Source: Paucibacter aquatile (GTDB lineage Bacteria > Pseudomonadota > Gammaproteobacteria > Burkholderiales > Burkholderiaceae_C). From it: DNA of 64,000 bases. Every line of letters begins with the position of its first letter. Position 1 is the stretch's first letter. Below the pieces are notes generated by a model, which worked only from the letters and a program-made list of their open reading frames with translations, was not told the DNA's origin and did not search any database. This document shows, piece by piece, positions 50,525-60,864 of this stretch. Location of the stretch: contig NZ_POSP01000003.1 of the NCBI RefSeq assembly GCF_002885975.1, forward strand, positions 1,736,001 through 1,800,000, given 5' to 3'. The position numbers and the translations under genes are program-made.

Positions 50525-52504
50525 TCAAACAGCCAGCAAGTCCAGCAGGCCACTGGCCCGCCGGGTGCGCTGGCGCAAGGCTTGGTGGAAGGTCTGGGCC
50601 TGGGGGCTGACCAGGGTGAAGAACTTGCGGGCGCGGGTGATGCCGGTGTAGACCAGCTCGCGGCTCAGATGGCTGCCACCCTGCTCGGGCAGCACCAACA
50701 CCGTGTGCTCGAACTCTGAGCCCTGGGATTTGTGCACCGTCATCGCAAACGCCGTCTCCACATCGTTGAGGCGGCTCACGCCCACCGAGCGCAGCTGCGG
50801 GCCATCGAGGAAGTAGGCGCGCAGGGGAATCAGGCCCTGGGCATCGAGCAGCTTGTGCGGCTTGAGCGCGATGCCGATGTCGCCGTTGAACACGCCGACG
50901 CTGGGGTCGTTGCGCGTGACCATGAGGGGCCGGCCCTCGTACCACTCGCCGCGCCGGCTCAGCAGACCCGCCTCGGCGAGAGCCCGCTCCACCGCCAGAT
51001 TGATCCCCTCGGTGCCCCAGACGCCGGCGCGCACGGCGCAGAGCAGGCGAAAGCGCTCGAATTCGCCCAACACCCAACGCGCCCAGTCCTCAAAGGCCAG
51101 CAGGCCGGCCTCCGCCGGCGGGCGCTGGCGCAAGGCTTGCAAATACGAGGCATAACCGCCCGGCGCACCGGGCCGCCCCTGCAGGGCCAGGCGCAAGACA
51201 TCGGCCGGCTCGGGCGCTGGCAGCTGCAGCAAGGCCTGATCTTCTGCTTGCGCCATCAAGCCTTGAGCCGCCGCCACATCGCCGCGGTTGACCGCCAAGG
51301 CCAGCTGGCCGATCGGCCCACCAAAACGCCGGCTTTCGCGAAGCATCACGGTGGCCTGGGCCAGGGCTTGAGGCCGCTCGGCCTGCAAGTACTCGGCAGG
51401 CAAGACCTGACCCGTCGCCGCCTGCGCAAAAGCCGCGGTGGCCGCGCTGTAGCCGCCACGCTCGGCCTCGCGGCAGAGATCCCCCAGCACCGCGCCGGCC
51501 TCCACCGAGGCGAGCTGGTCCTTGTCGCCCAGCAGGATCAAGCGTGCGCCGGGCGGCAAGGCCTCCAGCAAGGCCGCCATCATTTCCAGATGGACCATGG
51601 ACGCCTCGTCCACGATCAGCACATCCAACTCCAGCGGATGGGCCGCATCGGCGCGGAAGGCGCGCGTGTCCGGCCGCGCGCCCAGCAAGGCGTGCAGGGT
51701 GCGCGCGGGGCCGATGTGGGAGGCCAGCTCGCGCAGATCGAAGTCCGGCGCCAGCGCCTCGGCCAGGCCTTGCAGGGCCGACTCGATGGACTGCTTGAGC
51801 CGCGCCGCCGCCTTGCCCGTCGGGGCGGCTAGGGCCACGCGCAGGGTCTGGCGCTGCGCGTGGACGGCGAACAGCAGAGCCAGCAGGCGCGCGGCCGTGT
51901 AGGTCTTGCCCGTGCCCGGGCCGCCGGTGATGACGGCCAGGCGGCTGCGCAAGGCCACGGCACAGGCCAGTTGCTGCCAGTCCAGGCCCGCGGCCGGTAT
52001 GGGGAACAAGCGGCACAGCCAGGCGCGCAAGGCCAAGGTGTCGAGCCGCTCGGTCGCGGACACGCGCGCCAGCACCTGGCTGGCCACGCGCTGCTCGTAC
52101 TGCCAGTAACGGCGCAGATAAAGGCGCTGGCCTTGCAGCACCAGCGGGCTGTGGTTGTCGGGCGCGCCGGGCTGCCAGACCAGGGGGCTGGCCGCCAAAC
52201 ACTGCGTCCACTCGGCCGGCGTCGTCGGCAGGTTCAGCTCCGCCAAACGTTGCGCCGGCTCGGCACCCCAGCCCAGCAGGTCGGGCGCGTCCTCGCAGAG
52301 CTGCGCCAGGGGCAGGCAGGCATGGCCACGCCCTTCCAGATGGCTGAGCAAGGCCACGGCCAGCAGCACGGCCGCATCGGCCTGCGGGTCCAGCTCATGC
52401 ATGAAGCCGGCCAGGGCCGCGTCCAGGCGGCGCAACCACTTGTTCTGCACCCAGGCTTTCAACTCCTGCTGCAGCGCGGAGGGCGTGATCGGGTCCATGG
52501 TCAT
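50525..52504 (-). CDS. recD: Exodeoxyribonuclease V alpha subunit RecD
   Basis: A 659-residue 5'-3' helicase of RecBCD. Walker A is ITGGPGTGKT (192-201), then LDVLIVDEASMVHLEM (Walker B), and C-terminal VHKSQGSEFEHTVLVLP and LVYTGITRARKFFTLVS of the SF1B core. The N-terminal domain (1-110) contacts RecB. The start ATG overlaps the recB stop as ATGA. A second ATG is two codons on. This is a true RecD rather than the RecD2 type, as shown by the operon context. Confidence 0.94.
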   Translation of the reverse strand: MTMDPITPSALQQELKAWVQNKWLRRLDAALAGFMHELDPQADAAVLLAVALLSHLEGRGHACLPLAQLCEDAPDLLGWGAEPAQRLAELNLPTTPAEWTQCLAASPLVWQPGAPDNHSPLVLQGQRLYLRRYWQYEQRVASQVLARVSATERLDTLALRAWLCRLFPIPAAGLDWQQLACAVALRSRLAVITGGPGTGKTYTAARLLALLFAVHAQRQTLRVALAAPTGKAAARLKQSIESALQGLAEALAPDFDLRELASHIGPARTLHALLGARPDTRAFRADAAHPLELDVLIVDEASMVHLEMMAALLEALPPGARLILLGDKDQLASVEAGAVLGDLCREAERGGYSAATAAFAQAATGQVLPAEYLQAERPQALAQATVMLRESRRFGGPIGQLALAVNRGDVAAAQGLMAQAEDQALLQLPAPEPADVLRLALQGRPGAPGGYASYLQALRQRPPAEAGLLAFEDWARWVLGEFERFRLLCAVRAGVWGTEGINLAVERALAEAGLLSRRGEWYEGRPLMVTRNDPSVGVFNGDIGIALKPHKLLDAQGLIPLRAYFLDGPQLRSVGVSRLNDVETAFAMTVHKSQGSEFEHTVLVLPEQGGSHLSRELVYTGITRARKFFTLVSPQAQTFHQALRQRTRRASGLLDLLAV

Positions 52505-55500
52505 ACCTCTTCTACTTTTTCTTCTTCCTGGTGCTGCGCATCGATCAGATCCTCAAGCCCCTCCAACAGCGCCAGCGGCGGCCGCACCCACAGGCAGCCA
52601 GCCTCGGGGCCGTCCATGCCGCGCATGAAGAGGTAGAGCGCGCCGCCCAGGTGCTGGGCCGGCTCGTAAAGCTCGCCCAGGCGCTGGCGCAGCAGGCGGT
52701 GCAGGGCCAGCAGGTAGAGCGCGGCCTGCACGTCATAACGGTGTTCGGCCATGGCAGCCTCGAGGACCTCATGGTCGTAATCGGCATCGCGCTCACCCAG
52801 GGCATTGGACTTGTAGTCCAAGACCCAGAAACGCCCGCCCTGCTCGAAAACCAGGTCGGCAAAGCCCATCATCAAACCCTGCAGCGCCCGCTCCGGCAGG
52901 GCCGGACGCGGCCGGCCGCCGAGCAGATGCTGGCGGCAGAGCGCGTCGATGGACTGCGAGCTCAGCCCGCTGCTGGGGAACCAGAACTCCATTTCCGGCA
53001 GCAGCGCGTCCAGGCGCGCCAGCGAAGCGCCCTCGCTCAGCGGCGGCAGCGGCGTTTGCAGCAGGCGACTCAACCAGCTCAAGACCTCGTCCGACCAGTT
53101 GCCCCAGCCCTGACGCTCGCAGCGCGCTCGCAGCTGGGCTTGCAGGGCCGGAGACTCGGCCAGGGCAAAGCCCTCACCGGCCAACCATTCCAGCTGATCG
53201 TGCAGAAAATTGCCGGCAAAAGCGCCACGCGGGAAGCGGTGCCAGGCGGGCAACAGGCTGACGCTGCTTGATGTTTGGGTTTCAGCGGGCGCCTGCGCCG
53301 CCAGGGCCGCCGCCTCAGGGTCAGCCAGGCGGTCTTCGTCGTCGCGCGCGGCAGCGTCGCTGATCAGGCGGCCGGCATCCAGGGCCGGCGCCTTGGCGCT
53401 GCTCAGCGCGCGCACCAGGGCCGAGAAGCTGCTGACCGTCCAGCGGCGCTCGAACTGGGCCTCGTACACCTCGGCTTCGCGCAACGGCGGCGCCGACCCG
53501 CGCGCTTGCAAGGCGCTGCAGGGCCAGTCCGGGCGGTAGATCAGGCGGCTCAAGTGAATGCCAGCCGGGTCGCCAGCGGCCAGATCCTCGGCCGAGCTCC
53601 AGAGCTCCTCCGGCGTCTGCGGCACACCGCCACCGAGCACATAGCCCAGGGCGCTGCGGTGCACCTGGCAATCGTCGCTCTGCCCCACTTTCAAGGCCGA
53701 GACGCCCAGCCACAGGGCATGGCGGGCGCGGGTTAGGGCCACGTAGAACAAGCGCAGGTCCTCGCGCTGGCGCTCCAGATCGGCGGCGGCGATCTGCTCG
53801 GCATCGGGCTCCAGATGCAGCTGCTGCTCCAGCTTGACGTAGCGCGCGCGGCGCTTGTCCACGGCGCGGAAGCTGGCGGCAAAGGGCAGGAACACCAGTG
53901 GGTACTCCAGGCCCTTGGATTTGTGCACCGTCACCACCCTGACCAGATCGGCGTCGCTCTCCAGGCGCACGATCTGCTCCTCGCCGCCGGTGCTGCCGGG
54001 CTCGGCGATCTGGGCCGCCAGCCAGCGGATCAGGGCCTGCTCGCCGTCCAGTTGGCTGCTGGCCGACTGCAAGAGCTCGGCCAAGTGCAGCACATTGGTC
54101 AAGCGGCGCTCACCGCTGACCTGCAACGTCAGGCCTGCGGCCAGCCAACGGCTGGGCAGCTGCAAACGGTGCAGGGTCTGGCGCAACATGCTCAAGACAC
54201 CCTGCTGCTGCCAGACACTGTGCAAGGCCTTGAGCTGCTCGCTGCGCAGATCAAAGGCTTCGTCGTCGCGGGCCAGTTCGGCCAGCTCAACCAGGCTCAG
54301 CCCCAAGGTCGGGCTGGCCAGGGCGGCGCGCACCAGGCGGGCATCGAGCGGGGAAGCCACGGCGCGCAGCCAGGCCAGCAGGTCGCGGGCCTCATCGCTG
54401 GCGAAGACCGAGTCCTTGTCCGACAGGTAGACCGAGGCCAGGCCACGGCGCCGCATGGCCTCGCGCACGGCCGAGGCCTCGCGGGCATTGCGCACCAGCA
54501 CAGCGATGTCGGCCGGGCGCAGGCGCTGGAATCTGCCCTGGGTTTCATTCAAGAACCCGGCTTTCTCATCATTGAGCAGGCTGACGATGGTCTCGGCGCA
54601 CACCTCACCAAAGCGCTGCAGGCTGGCGCGGCCGTCCTGCAAATCCAGGTCCAGCCACAGCTGCAACGCGGGAACGGCACCGCTGCTGCAGACGAACACC
54701 TCACCCCGCCCGCGCGCCGCCACGGGCTGGAAGGGCAAGGGACTGGCCAGCCCGGCGCTGCCCAGCAAGAAGGCGCCGGCGTCAAAGGCCTCGGCCCGGG
54801 CGAACACGCTGTTGACTGCCTGAACCAAGGCTTGCGTCGAGCGGTGGTTGGTGCCCAGCAGATAGTGGCGGCCCTCGGTCTGGCGGCGTACGTTCAGATA
54901 ACTGTAAATATCGGCGCCACGGAAACCGTAGATCGATTGCTTGGGGTCGCCGATCAGCAAGAGCGTGCTGTCGCGCGCGTTGCCGGCGATGCGGTAGAGC
55001 CGGTCGAAGATGCGGGTCTGCAGCGGCGAGGTGTCCTGGAACTCATCGATCAAGGCCACCGGGTACTGGGCCCGCATGCGCTCGCGCAGGCGGCGCGCAT
55101 GGTCGCCATGCCGCGCTTCATCGAGGGCCTCGTCCAGGCGCTGCAGCATGTCAGCAAAACCGAAGCTGCCGTCCTGGCGCTTGAGCTCGGCCAGGCGATC
55201 GCGGATGTGCAGGGCCGCATGCAGGCGCAGCGGCGCGCTGGCCGAGGGCAAGGCGGCCAGGCCGGCGAGCAACTCTTCGAAGGCGGCGAACTCGGGCGGC
55301 CAGTCGGGCTCCGCAGCATCGGGCTTGAGCGCTTCTTTCATGCCGCGGAGCGGCAAGCGCTTGAGGGCCGAATCGCTGAGTTCCAGCGTCTCCTGCTCGG
55401 GATCGAGCGCCCATTCGGCCAGGGTTTTCAGCCAGGCGGTGTAATGCCGCGTCGCCAGCTTGCGCTTGTCGAAGGCGCATTGCTTGGGTGCTAGCTGCAC

Positions 55501-56295
55501 ATCAATCCAGCGTTGCATGGCCTCGGCGCGCTCGACCCAGCCATCCTTCAACAAGGCCAAGGCCTCACGCCGCCGGGCTTGCAGCGCCTCGATCAGCGCG
55601 CCCAGCGAGCCCGGCAGCGCCTGCTGAAAACCGGCGCCCTCACTCGCCTGGTCCAACTCCTGAGCCATCAAGGCCTGGGCATCGGCGCCCAGCGCGGCCA
55701 CACCAGGCCAGACCTCGAACACGGCATCGAGCTGCTCGCCAGCAAGCGGGTAGACCTGCTGGCGCCAGTAGTCCTGGGTGGCGCCGTCCAGCAGCAGGCG
55801 CTCGTTGGCCACCAGCTCTTCGTCGAACAGGCAGCCGCTGTCGAAGGCATGCTCGCGCAGCATGCGCTGGCACCAGGCGTCGATGGTGTGCACGGCCGCT
55901 TCGTCCATGCCCTCGGCCGCGGCGGCCAGGCGCCAGGCTGCAGCGCGGCGGCCGGGGCCTTCGGGGTAGGCCTCGAGCAGGGCTTGCAGCAGCCCATCGG
56001 GGGCGGCCAACTCGCCGCGGAACACCCGCGCCGCCTCCAGCAAGCGTGCGCGGATGCGGTCAGACAGCTCGCGCGTGGCCGCGCGGGTGAAGGTCATCAC
56101 CAGAATCTCGGCCGGCTGCAGCGGCCGCTCAAAAGCCGCCTCCTCGCCGCCATGGCCCAGCACCAGGCGCAGGTAGAGGGCCGCAATCGTCCAGGTCTTG
56201 CCGGTGCCGGCGCTGGCCTCAATCAGGCGGCTGCCCCAGAGCGGGAAGCTCAGGGGGTCGAGGGGAATGCCCGGGGTGTTCACGAAGGCGATCAT
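52501..56295 (-). CDS. recB: Exodeoxyribonuclease V beta subunit RecB
   Basis: A 1264-residue helicase-nuclease. Walker A ASAGTGKTWTI (27-37), VALIDEFQDTSPLQ (motif II), VVTVHKSKGLEYPLVFLP (motif V), and YVALTRARHALWLG (motif VI) define a UvrD-type 3'-5' helicase. The C-terminal nuclease site is FWVLDYKSNALG with Asp and Lys of the DYK motif present. It is full length, so the nuclease and Chi-regulated activities should be intact. It starts four bases inside the end of recC. Confidence 0.95.
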   Translation of the reverse strand: MIAFVNTPGIPLDPLSFPLWGSRLIEASAGTGKTWTIAALYLRLVLGHGGEEAAFERPLQPAEILVMTFTRAATRELSDRIRARLLEAARVFRGELAAPDGLLQALLEAYPEGPGRRAAAWRLAAAAEGMDEAAVHTIDAWCQRMLREHAFDSGCLFDEELVANERLLLDGATQDYWRQQVYPLAGEQLDAVFEVWPGVAALGADAQALMAQELDQASEGAGFQQALPGSLGALIEALQARRREALALLKDGWVERAEAMQRWIDVQLAPKQCAFDKRKLATRHYTAWLKTLAEWALDPEQETLELSDSALKRLPLRGMKEALKPDAAEPDWPPEFAAFEELLAGLAALPSASAPLRLHAALHIRDRLAELKRQDGSFGFADMLQRLDEALDEARHGDHARRLRERMRAQYPVALIDEFQDTSPLQTRIFDRLYRIAGNARDSTLLLIGDPKQSIYGFRGADIYSYLNVRRQTEGRHYLLGTNHRSTQALVQAVNSVFARAEAFDAGAFLLGSAGLASPLPFQPVAARGRGEVFVCSSGAVPALQLWLDLDLQDGRASLQRFGEVCAETIVSLLNDEKAGFLNETQGRFQRLRPADIAVLVRNAREASAVREAMRRRGLASVYLSDKDSVFASDEARDLLAWLRAVASPLDARLVRAALASPTLGLSLVELAELARDDEAFDLRSEQLKALHSVWQQQGVLSMLRQTLHRLQLPSRWLAAGLTLQVSGERRLTNVLHLAELLQSASSQLDGEQALIRWLAAQIAEPGSTGGEEQIVRLESDADLVRVVTVHKSKGLEYPLVFLPFAASFRAVDKRRARYVKLEQQLHLEPDAEQIAAADLERQREDLRLFYVALTRARHALWLGVSALKVGQSDDCQVHRSALGYVLGGGVPQTPEELWSSAEDLAAGDPAGIHLSRLIYRPDWPCSALQARGSAPPLREAEVYEAQFERRWTVSSFSALVRALSSAKAPALDAGRLISDAAARDDEDRLADPEAAALAAQAPAETQTSSSVSLLPAWHRFPRGAFAGNFLHDQLEWLAGEGFALAESPALQAQLRARCERQGWGNWSDEVLSWLSRLLQTPLPPLSEGASLARLDALLPEMEFWFPSSGLSSQSIDALCRQHLLGGRPRPALPERALQGLMMGFADLVFEQGGRFWVLDYKSNALGERDADYDHEVLEAAMAEHRYDVQAALYLLALHRLLRQRLGELYEPAQHLGGALYLFMRGMDGPEAGCLWVRPPLALLEGLEDLIDAQHQEEEKVEEV

Positions 56296-59200
56296 GGCTG
56301 AGCCTCCAGGTTCGACACATCGCCCTGCACGGCTTCATGCAGCTGCATCACCACGCCTTGCTCGGCCCAGGCACGCAGAGGGCCGAAGAGGCGCTGGGCC
56401 AGATCGGCAAAGCGGCCGTCGGCGCTGAGTGCGGCGTAGCTGGGGTAGACGCGGGTGAGGCTCATCTCCTCGCCCTCGCCCGGCATGGCCTGGCGCCCCG
56501 CCGAGGCAAAGCCGCCGCCCTCGAAGACCTCGACCGGCTTGCCTTTTTCGGTATCGAGAAAAGCCAGCGCGGTCTTGGGCGCCAGCGGCAAAGGCTCCTG
56601 CATGCCTTGCTGCCACAGGGCGATCAGATCGGCCAGCAGGGGCTGCGCCTCCTCCTGGCCCAGCGGCTGCAGCTGCAGCCAGGCATCACGCCCGACCAGC
56701 ACGCCGGGCACGGTGTCGAACCCGCAGCTGCTGGCCGCCAACATGCGCACCCAGGGGGCGATCAGGCGCTCCATGCGCAGCGCCGGCGGCTTGCCTTTGG
56801 CTGCGGCCTTGCCGCACAGGCGGCTGGGCAGCAGCTGCAGCCACACGCGCTCGGCAAACAGGCCTTCGCCGGCCTGTTGCAGCCCGTCGAGCCAATCGTC
56901 CAGCGGGCCCAGGCGCAGCGGGGCCTTGGGCGCGGCATCGGGGTAGTCGGCCTGCAGGCGCAGCCAGCGGTCGAGCATGGGCAACAGTTCCTCGGCCAGG
57001 CGCTGTTCTTCACGGCGGCCCAGCTCGGCCATGGGCAGGCGGCCGGCGCGCTGCAGGCGGGCAGCCTGCAGGCGGATCAGCGCGGCCAGATCGCCCTGAT
57101 TGAGAGGCGGCGCAGCGCTTTGCAGGCGCTGCTCCTGGGCATTGAGCACCTGGTCCAGCAGACCGGCCAACAGGCTGTGGTCTTGCAAGCCATCGAGCGC
57201 GAAGGCCTCGGCGTCCTCGCCGGCCTCGTCTTCCGCATCCTCGAAGTGCACATTGAGCCGGCGGCGGAAGAACTCGCGCACCGGGTTGCGCAGAAAGCTG
57301 ACCAGGGTGGCGAGCTTGAGCGGCGCTTGCTCCTCCTCGGCCGCGGCATCCATGCCGATGGACTCGCTGCTCAAGGGCTCCGCTTGCAGATGCGCATCGC
57401 GCCACTCACGGGCATGCGTGAAACGGCGCGGGTCGGCCGGCTGCTCGAAATAGCGGCGGCTGAAGGGCTGCAGCGGGTGCTCGGTGCTGAGCGCCTCGGG
57501 CAAGCCCTGACCCCAGCCGGCGGCCAGATAGTCGCGCAGCTGCGAGACCAGCACCGAGGGCGGCTGCTCGCTGTTGTCGCGCGCGCTGCGGCCGCTCCAG
57601 CTGATGTAGAGCTGGCGCCGCGCCGAGAGCAAGGCCTCCAGCAGCAGCTGGCGGTCGTCCAGCCGACGCGAGCGGTCGCCCGGGCGCAGCTGACCGGGCA
57701 GGCCCATCAAATCGAAATCGCTGCGGGTGCTGCGGCGCGGGTAGTCGCCATCGTTCATGCCGAGCAGGCAGACCACTTCAAACGGTACGGCGCGCATGGG
57801 CATCAAGGTGCAGAAGGTGACGCCACCGGCGCGGAAGCGCTTGTTCAGGCCGGGCTCGTCCACCCCGTCCAGCCAGGCCTCGCGGGCCACGGCCAGGTCC
57901 ACCGGCTGATCCACAAAACCGGCCGCCTCGCAGGCCTCCAGCCAGGCCGAGAGGCCGGCGTTCAGCGCCGCCAGGCTCAGGCGTTCGCGCTCGTCGCTGG
58001 CTTCGAAGAAAGTCTCCAGCAAGGCGCGGCCGCGCGCCGCCCACTCGGCCGGCGTGGCCAGGCTGGCGCTCTGCGCCTGCCAGTCCAGCAAGGCGCCGAG
58101 CAGATCGGCGAGCGACCCGGCCAGATGCGCCTCCAGCCCGCCGATCTCGCCGTAGGGCTCGATGCCCTGGTAGGCCTCGCCCTGGCCGCTGGCAAAGCCC
58201 AGCAGCATGCGGCGCAGGCCGAAGGCCCAGCTGTTCTGCTCGCCACAGGCCGCCAGGCCCAGGCTGGCGCGCTGCTCGGCGTTCAGGCCCCAGCGGATGC
58301 CGGCGCCGCTGATCCACTGCGCCAGGCGCGGCAGATCGGCCGGCTCCAGACCGAAGCGCAGGGCCAGGCCCGGCACATCGAGCAGATCGCGCAGCTCGCT
58401 GGCGGTGCAGCGTGCTTGCGGCAGGCGCAGCAGCCACTCCAGCGCCACCATCAGCGGGTTGTTGCCGCGCTCGCTCAAGTCGGCAATGTCGAAAGGAATG
58501 TGGCGCGCATCGCTGCGCGCGTACTGGCCGAAGACCGAGCGGATGGCCGGCGCAAAGCCCTCGACATCAGGCAGCATGACGACGATGTCGCGCGGCTGCA
58601 GCTTCGGCAGGCCCGGCGGTGGCGGCGCGGCCAGCAGGCTCAAGAGCTGGTCGTGCAGGATCTCAACCTCGCGCTGGGCACCGTGGGCGATGTGGAAGAC
58701 GATGGAGCGGTCCTGCAGCAGGGCCGGCTCGGGCGCACTGCGGCCGTAGCCGGCATGTTCGGCCAGGGGCACCAGGTCACGGATGCGGGCCTGCACCTGC
58801 TGCAGCAGGCTGCCGCCCTCGCCTTCAGCGGCAGCTTCATCGAAGAGGTCGATCTTGGCCGCGGGAAAGCGGGCCTGGGTCTGCACCGCATCATCAAAGG
58901 CATCGAGCGCGCGCACGAAATCGCGGCCCTGGCGGCCCCAGGCGGCCAGCAAGGGGTGGGCGTGGGCATGCATCTCCTCCAGCGGCAGCTCGGCCAGATC
59001 GCGGCCCTGGCGCAGGGGCTGGCGGCGGCGCTGCTCGCGAAGCTGTTGGCGCAGCAGCTCGCGGCCGTCGATGATGTCTGCCCAGTGGTAGCGGCAGGGG
59101 TTGGGCAGGGCCAGGATGACCTGGCAGTGGCGGGCCAGCGCGGCCAGGGCCTGCAGCGTCTGCTGCGGCACATGGGTCATGCCGAACAGAACCAGGCGGC

Positions 59201-59930
59201 GCGGCAAGCCGCGCGGCGGCTGGCTCTCGTCCTGCAGCGCCTGCATGAAGCGCTGGTGCAGCACCGGCCGCGTGCCGGCCCGCTCGGCCGCCGAGAGCGG
59301 CTGCAGCAAGGCACGCCAGAGCCAGGCCTGCCAGCGTTGATCGGGCGCCAGCGGCGGGGCTTGGCGCAGGTCCAGCTGTTCACCGGCCGGGGCCAGCTGG
59401 GCGGGCAGCACATCGTGGCCGAGGCCCCAAGCGTCCAGCCAGTCGCTGCGGTAGATCTGGTACTGGTCGTACAGGTCAGCCAGGCGCTGGGCCAGCTGCA
59501 GGCGCCGGTCCAGGCCACCGCGCCGCAGAAAATCAGCCAGGGGCGCGTAGACCTCGGCCGCTTGCGGGTCGGATGCCGCTGATTCCAGCAGTTCGGGCAA
59601 CAAGCGCATCAGCCGCCAGGTCAGCGGCAGCTTGTCCAGCGGCGACTGCGGCGGCACGGTCTCGCGGCCCAGCAGCTGGCGGTAGCTGCGCCACATGAAG
59701 CGGGCGGGCAGCTCCACCCGGGTGGCGGCGCAAATGCCGCGCAGGCTGGCCAGCTGCATCTTCAGCCACTCGGCCACGCCATTGCTCTGCACCAGCAGCA
59801 CTTCTTCTTCCAGCGGGCGCAAAGGGCTGCGGCGCAGCCACTCGAACACCGCATCGCCCAGCAGCTCGGCGCGGTTGCCGTGCAGGACCAGCAGGCCGGG
59901 GGTGATGTCGGTGGATGGGAGTGCGCTCAT
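56292..59930 (-). CDS. recC: Exodeoxyribonuclease V gamma subunit RecC
   Basis: A 1212-residue Chi-recognition subunit. It opens LLVLHGNRAELLGDAVFEWL and has RVELPARFMWRSYRQLLG, IVVMLPDVEGFAPAIRSVFG and FTHAREWRDAH, typical of RecC; it has the folds of a dead helicase and a dead nuclease. The first gene of the recC-recB-recD operon. No clear ribosome site is before the ATG. Divergent to the NAT gene with 154 bases between. Chi site sequence in this lineage cannot be told from here. Confidence 0.94.
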   Translation of the reverse strand: MSALPSTDITPGLLVLHGNRAELLGDAVFEWLRRSPLRPLEEEVLLVQSNGVAEWLKMQLASLRGICAATRVELPARFMWRSYRQLLGRETVPPQSPLDKLPLTWRLMRLLPELLESAASDPQAAEVYAPLADFLRRGGLDRRLQLAQRLADLYDQYQIYRSDWLDAWGLGHDVLPAQLAPAGEQLDLRQAPPLAPDQRWQAWLWRALLQPLSAAERAGTRPVLHQRFMQALQDESQPPRGLPRRLVLFGMTHVPQQTLQALAALARHCQVILALPNPCRYHWADIIDGRELLRQQLREQRRRQPLRQGRDLAELPLEEMHAHAHPLLAAWGRQGRDFVRALDAFDDAVQTQARFPAAKIDLFDEAAAEGEGGSLLQQVQARIRDLVPLAEHAGYGRSAPEPALLQDRSIVFHIAHGAQREVEILHDQLLSLLAAPPPPGLPKLQPRDIVVMLPDVEGFAPAIRSVFGQYARSDARHIPFDIADLSERGNNPLMVALEWLLRLPQARCTASELRDLLDVPGLALRFGLEPADLPRLAQWISGAGIRWGLNAEQRASLGLAACGEQNSWAFGLRRMLLGFASGQGEAYQGIEPYGEIGGLEAHLAGSLADLLGALLDWQAQSASLATPAEWAARGRALLETFFEASDERERLSLAALNAGLSAWLEACEAAGFVDQPVDLAVAREAWLDGVDEPGLNKRFRAGGVTFCTLMPMRAVPFEVVCLLGMNDGDYPRRSTRSDFDLMGLPGQLRPGDRSRRLDDRQLLLEALLSARRQLYISWSGRSARDNSEQPPSVLVSQLRDYLAAGWGQGLPEALSTEHPLQPFSRRYFEQPADPRRFTHAREWRDAHLQAEPLSSESIGMDAAAEEEQAPLKLATLVSFLRNPVREFFRRRLNVHFEDAEDEAGEDAEAFALDGLQDHSLLAGLLDQVLNAQEQRLQSAAPPLNQGDLAALIRLQAARLQRAGRLPMAELGRREEQRLAEELLPMLDRWLRLQADYPDAAPKAPLRLGPLDDWLDGLQQAGEGLFAERVWLQLLPSRLCGKAAAKGKPPALRMERLIAPWVRMLAASSCGFDTVPGVLVGRDAWLQLQPLGQEEAQPLLADLIALWQQGMQEPLPLAPKTALAFLDTEKGKPVEVFEGGGFASAGRQAMPGEGEEMSLTRVYPSYAALSADGRFADLAQRLFGPLRAWAEQGVVMQLHEAVQGDVSNLEAQP

Positions 59931-60084
59931 GGAAGGGATAGGGTCTTGTTCTGGCCGAAGGTCGGCGTTCCTCGCGCCGGGCCAAATTCAAGCACAGAAC
60001 TGGGTCGGCTCTGGAAAAGAGTCCGCCATGCCCAGCGGCCATGACCTTGGGCGAGGGCGCCGCACTTGCGCACAATGGTGTCCC

Positions 60085-60864
60085 ATGAGCATGAACGTTG
60101 ACGCCTATCTGCAGCGCTTGGCCTACTGCGGCGACCGCCAGCCCGATCTCGCCACCCTGGCCGCCTTGCAATGGGCCCATCTGCGCCAGATCCCGTTTGA
60201 GAACCTCAGCATCCATCGGGGCGAAGCCATCGTCCTCGAAGAGACCGCCTTGTTCCGCAAGATCGTCGAGCAGCGCCGCGGTGGCTTTTGCTACGAGCTG
60301 AACGGCTTGTTCGCGGCGCTGCTGCGTGAGCTGGGCTACCGGGTCAGCTTGCTCTCGGCGCAGGTGGCCGGGGCCGATGGCATGTTTGGGCCGGAGTTCG
60401 ACCACCTCTGCCTCGCCGTGCACCTGGAAGACGGCGCCTACCTGGTCGATGTCGGTTTCGGCGATTGCTTCCTGCAGCCGCTGCCGCTTGAACCCGAAGC
60501 AGCACCGAGCCGACAGGGCCGCCATGTCTACCGCATTCAGGCGCTGGGCGGCGTTCGCACACTGCAGCAACTCCCCGCTGAGCACGAGGCCTGCGCGAGC
60601 TGGAGCGACGAATACCGCTTCAACTTGCAGGCACGAGACTTGAGTGATTTCGAGCCGATGTGCCGCTTCCACCAAAGCTCGCCCGACTCGCACTTCACGC
60701 GCAAGCGCATCTGCTCTCGGGCCACGGACGATGGAGGCCGCATCAGCCTCAGTGATCGGCGCCTGATCCTCACCTCGGCCGAAGGCCTCAAGACCGAAAG
60801 CCTGCTGCCTTCGGAAGCGGCCTGTCAACAGGCCTTGCTCGACCATTTCGGAATCCAAGCATGA
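60085..60864 (+). CDS. nat: Arylamine N-acetyltransferase
   Basis: A 259-residue enzyme that moves acetyl from acetyl-CoA to arylamines and hydrazines. The catalytic triad fits the family exactly: Cys69 in RRGGFCYELNG, His107 in FDHLCLAV, Asp122 in LVDVGFGD. Two ATG codons, 60085 and 60091, are possible. It overlaps the FMN reductase gene by four bases, so the pair may work on the same aromatic compounds. Confidence 0.92.
   Translation: MSMNVDAYLQRLAYCGDRQPDLATLAALQWAHLRQIPFENLSIHRGEAIVLEETALFRKIVEQRRGGFCYELNGLFAALLRELGYRVSLLSAQVAGADGMFGPEFDHLCLAVHLEDGAYLVDVGFGDCFLQPLPLEPEAAPSRQGRHVYRIQALGGVRTLQQLPAEHEACASWSDEYRFNLQARDLSDFEPMCRFHQSSPDSHFTRKRICSRATDDGGRISLSDRRLILTSAEGLKTESLLPSEAACQQALLDHFGIQA

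Noticed and set aside
56337..59582. A 1081-codon open frame on the plus strand, and similar long frames opposite czcA, zntA and recB
   Set aside because: They lie exactly opposite real genes with full sets of motifs, and the translations are Gln/His/Arg/Ala-rich as expected for antisense frames in GC-rich DNA.
52501..59930. AddAB instead of RecBCD
   Set aside because: A separate RecD with Walker motifs is present and the first large subunit has RecC features without a functional helicase; AddB has different nuclease cysteines that are not seen.
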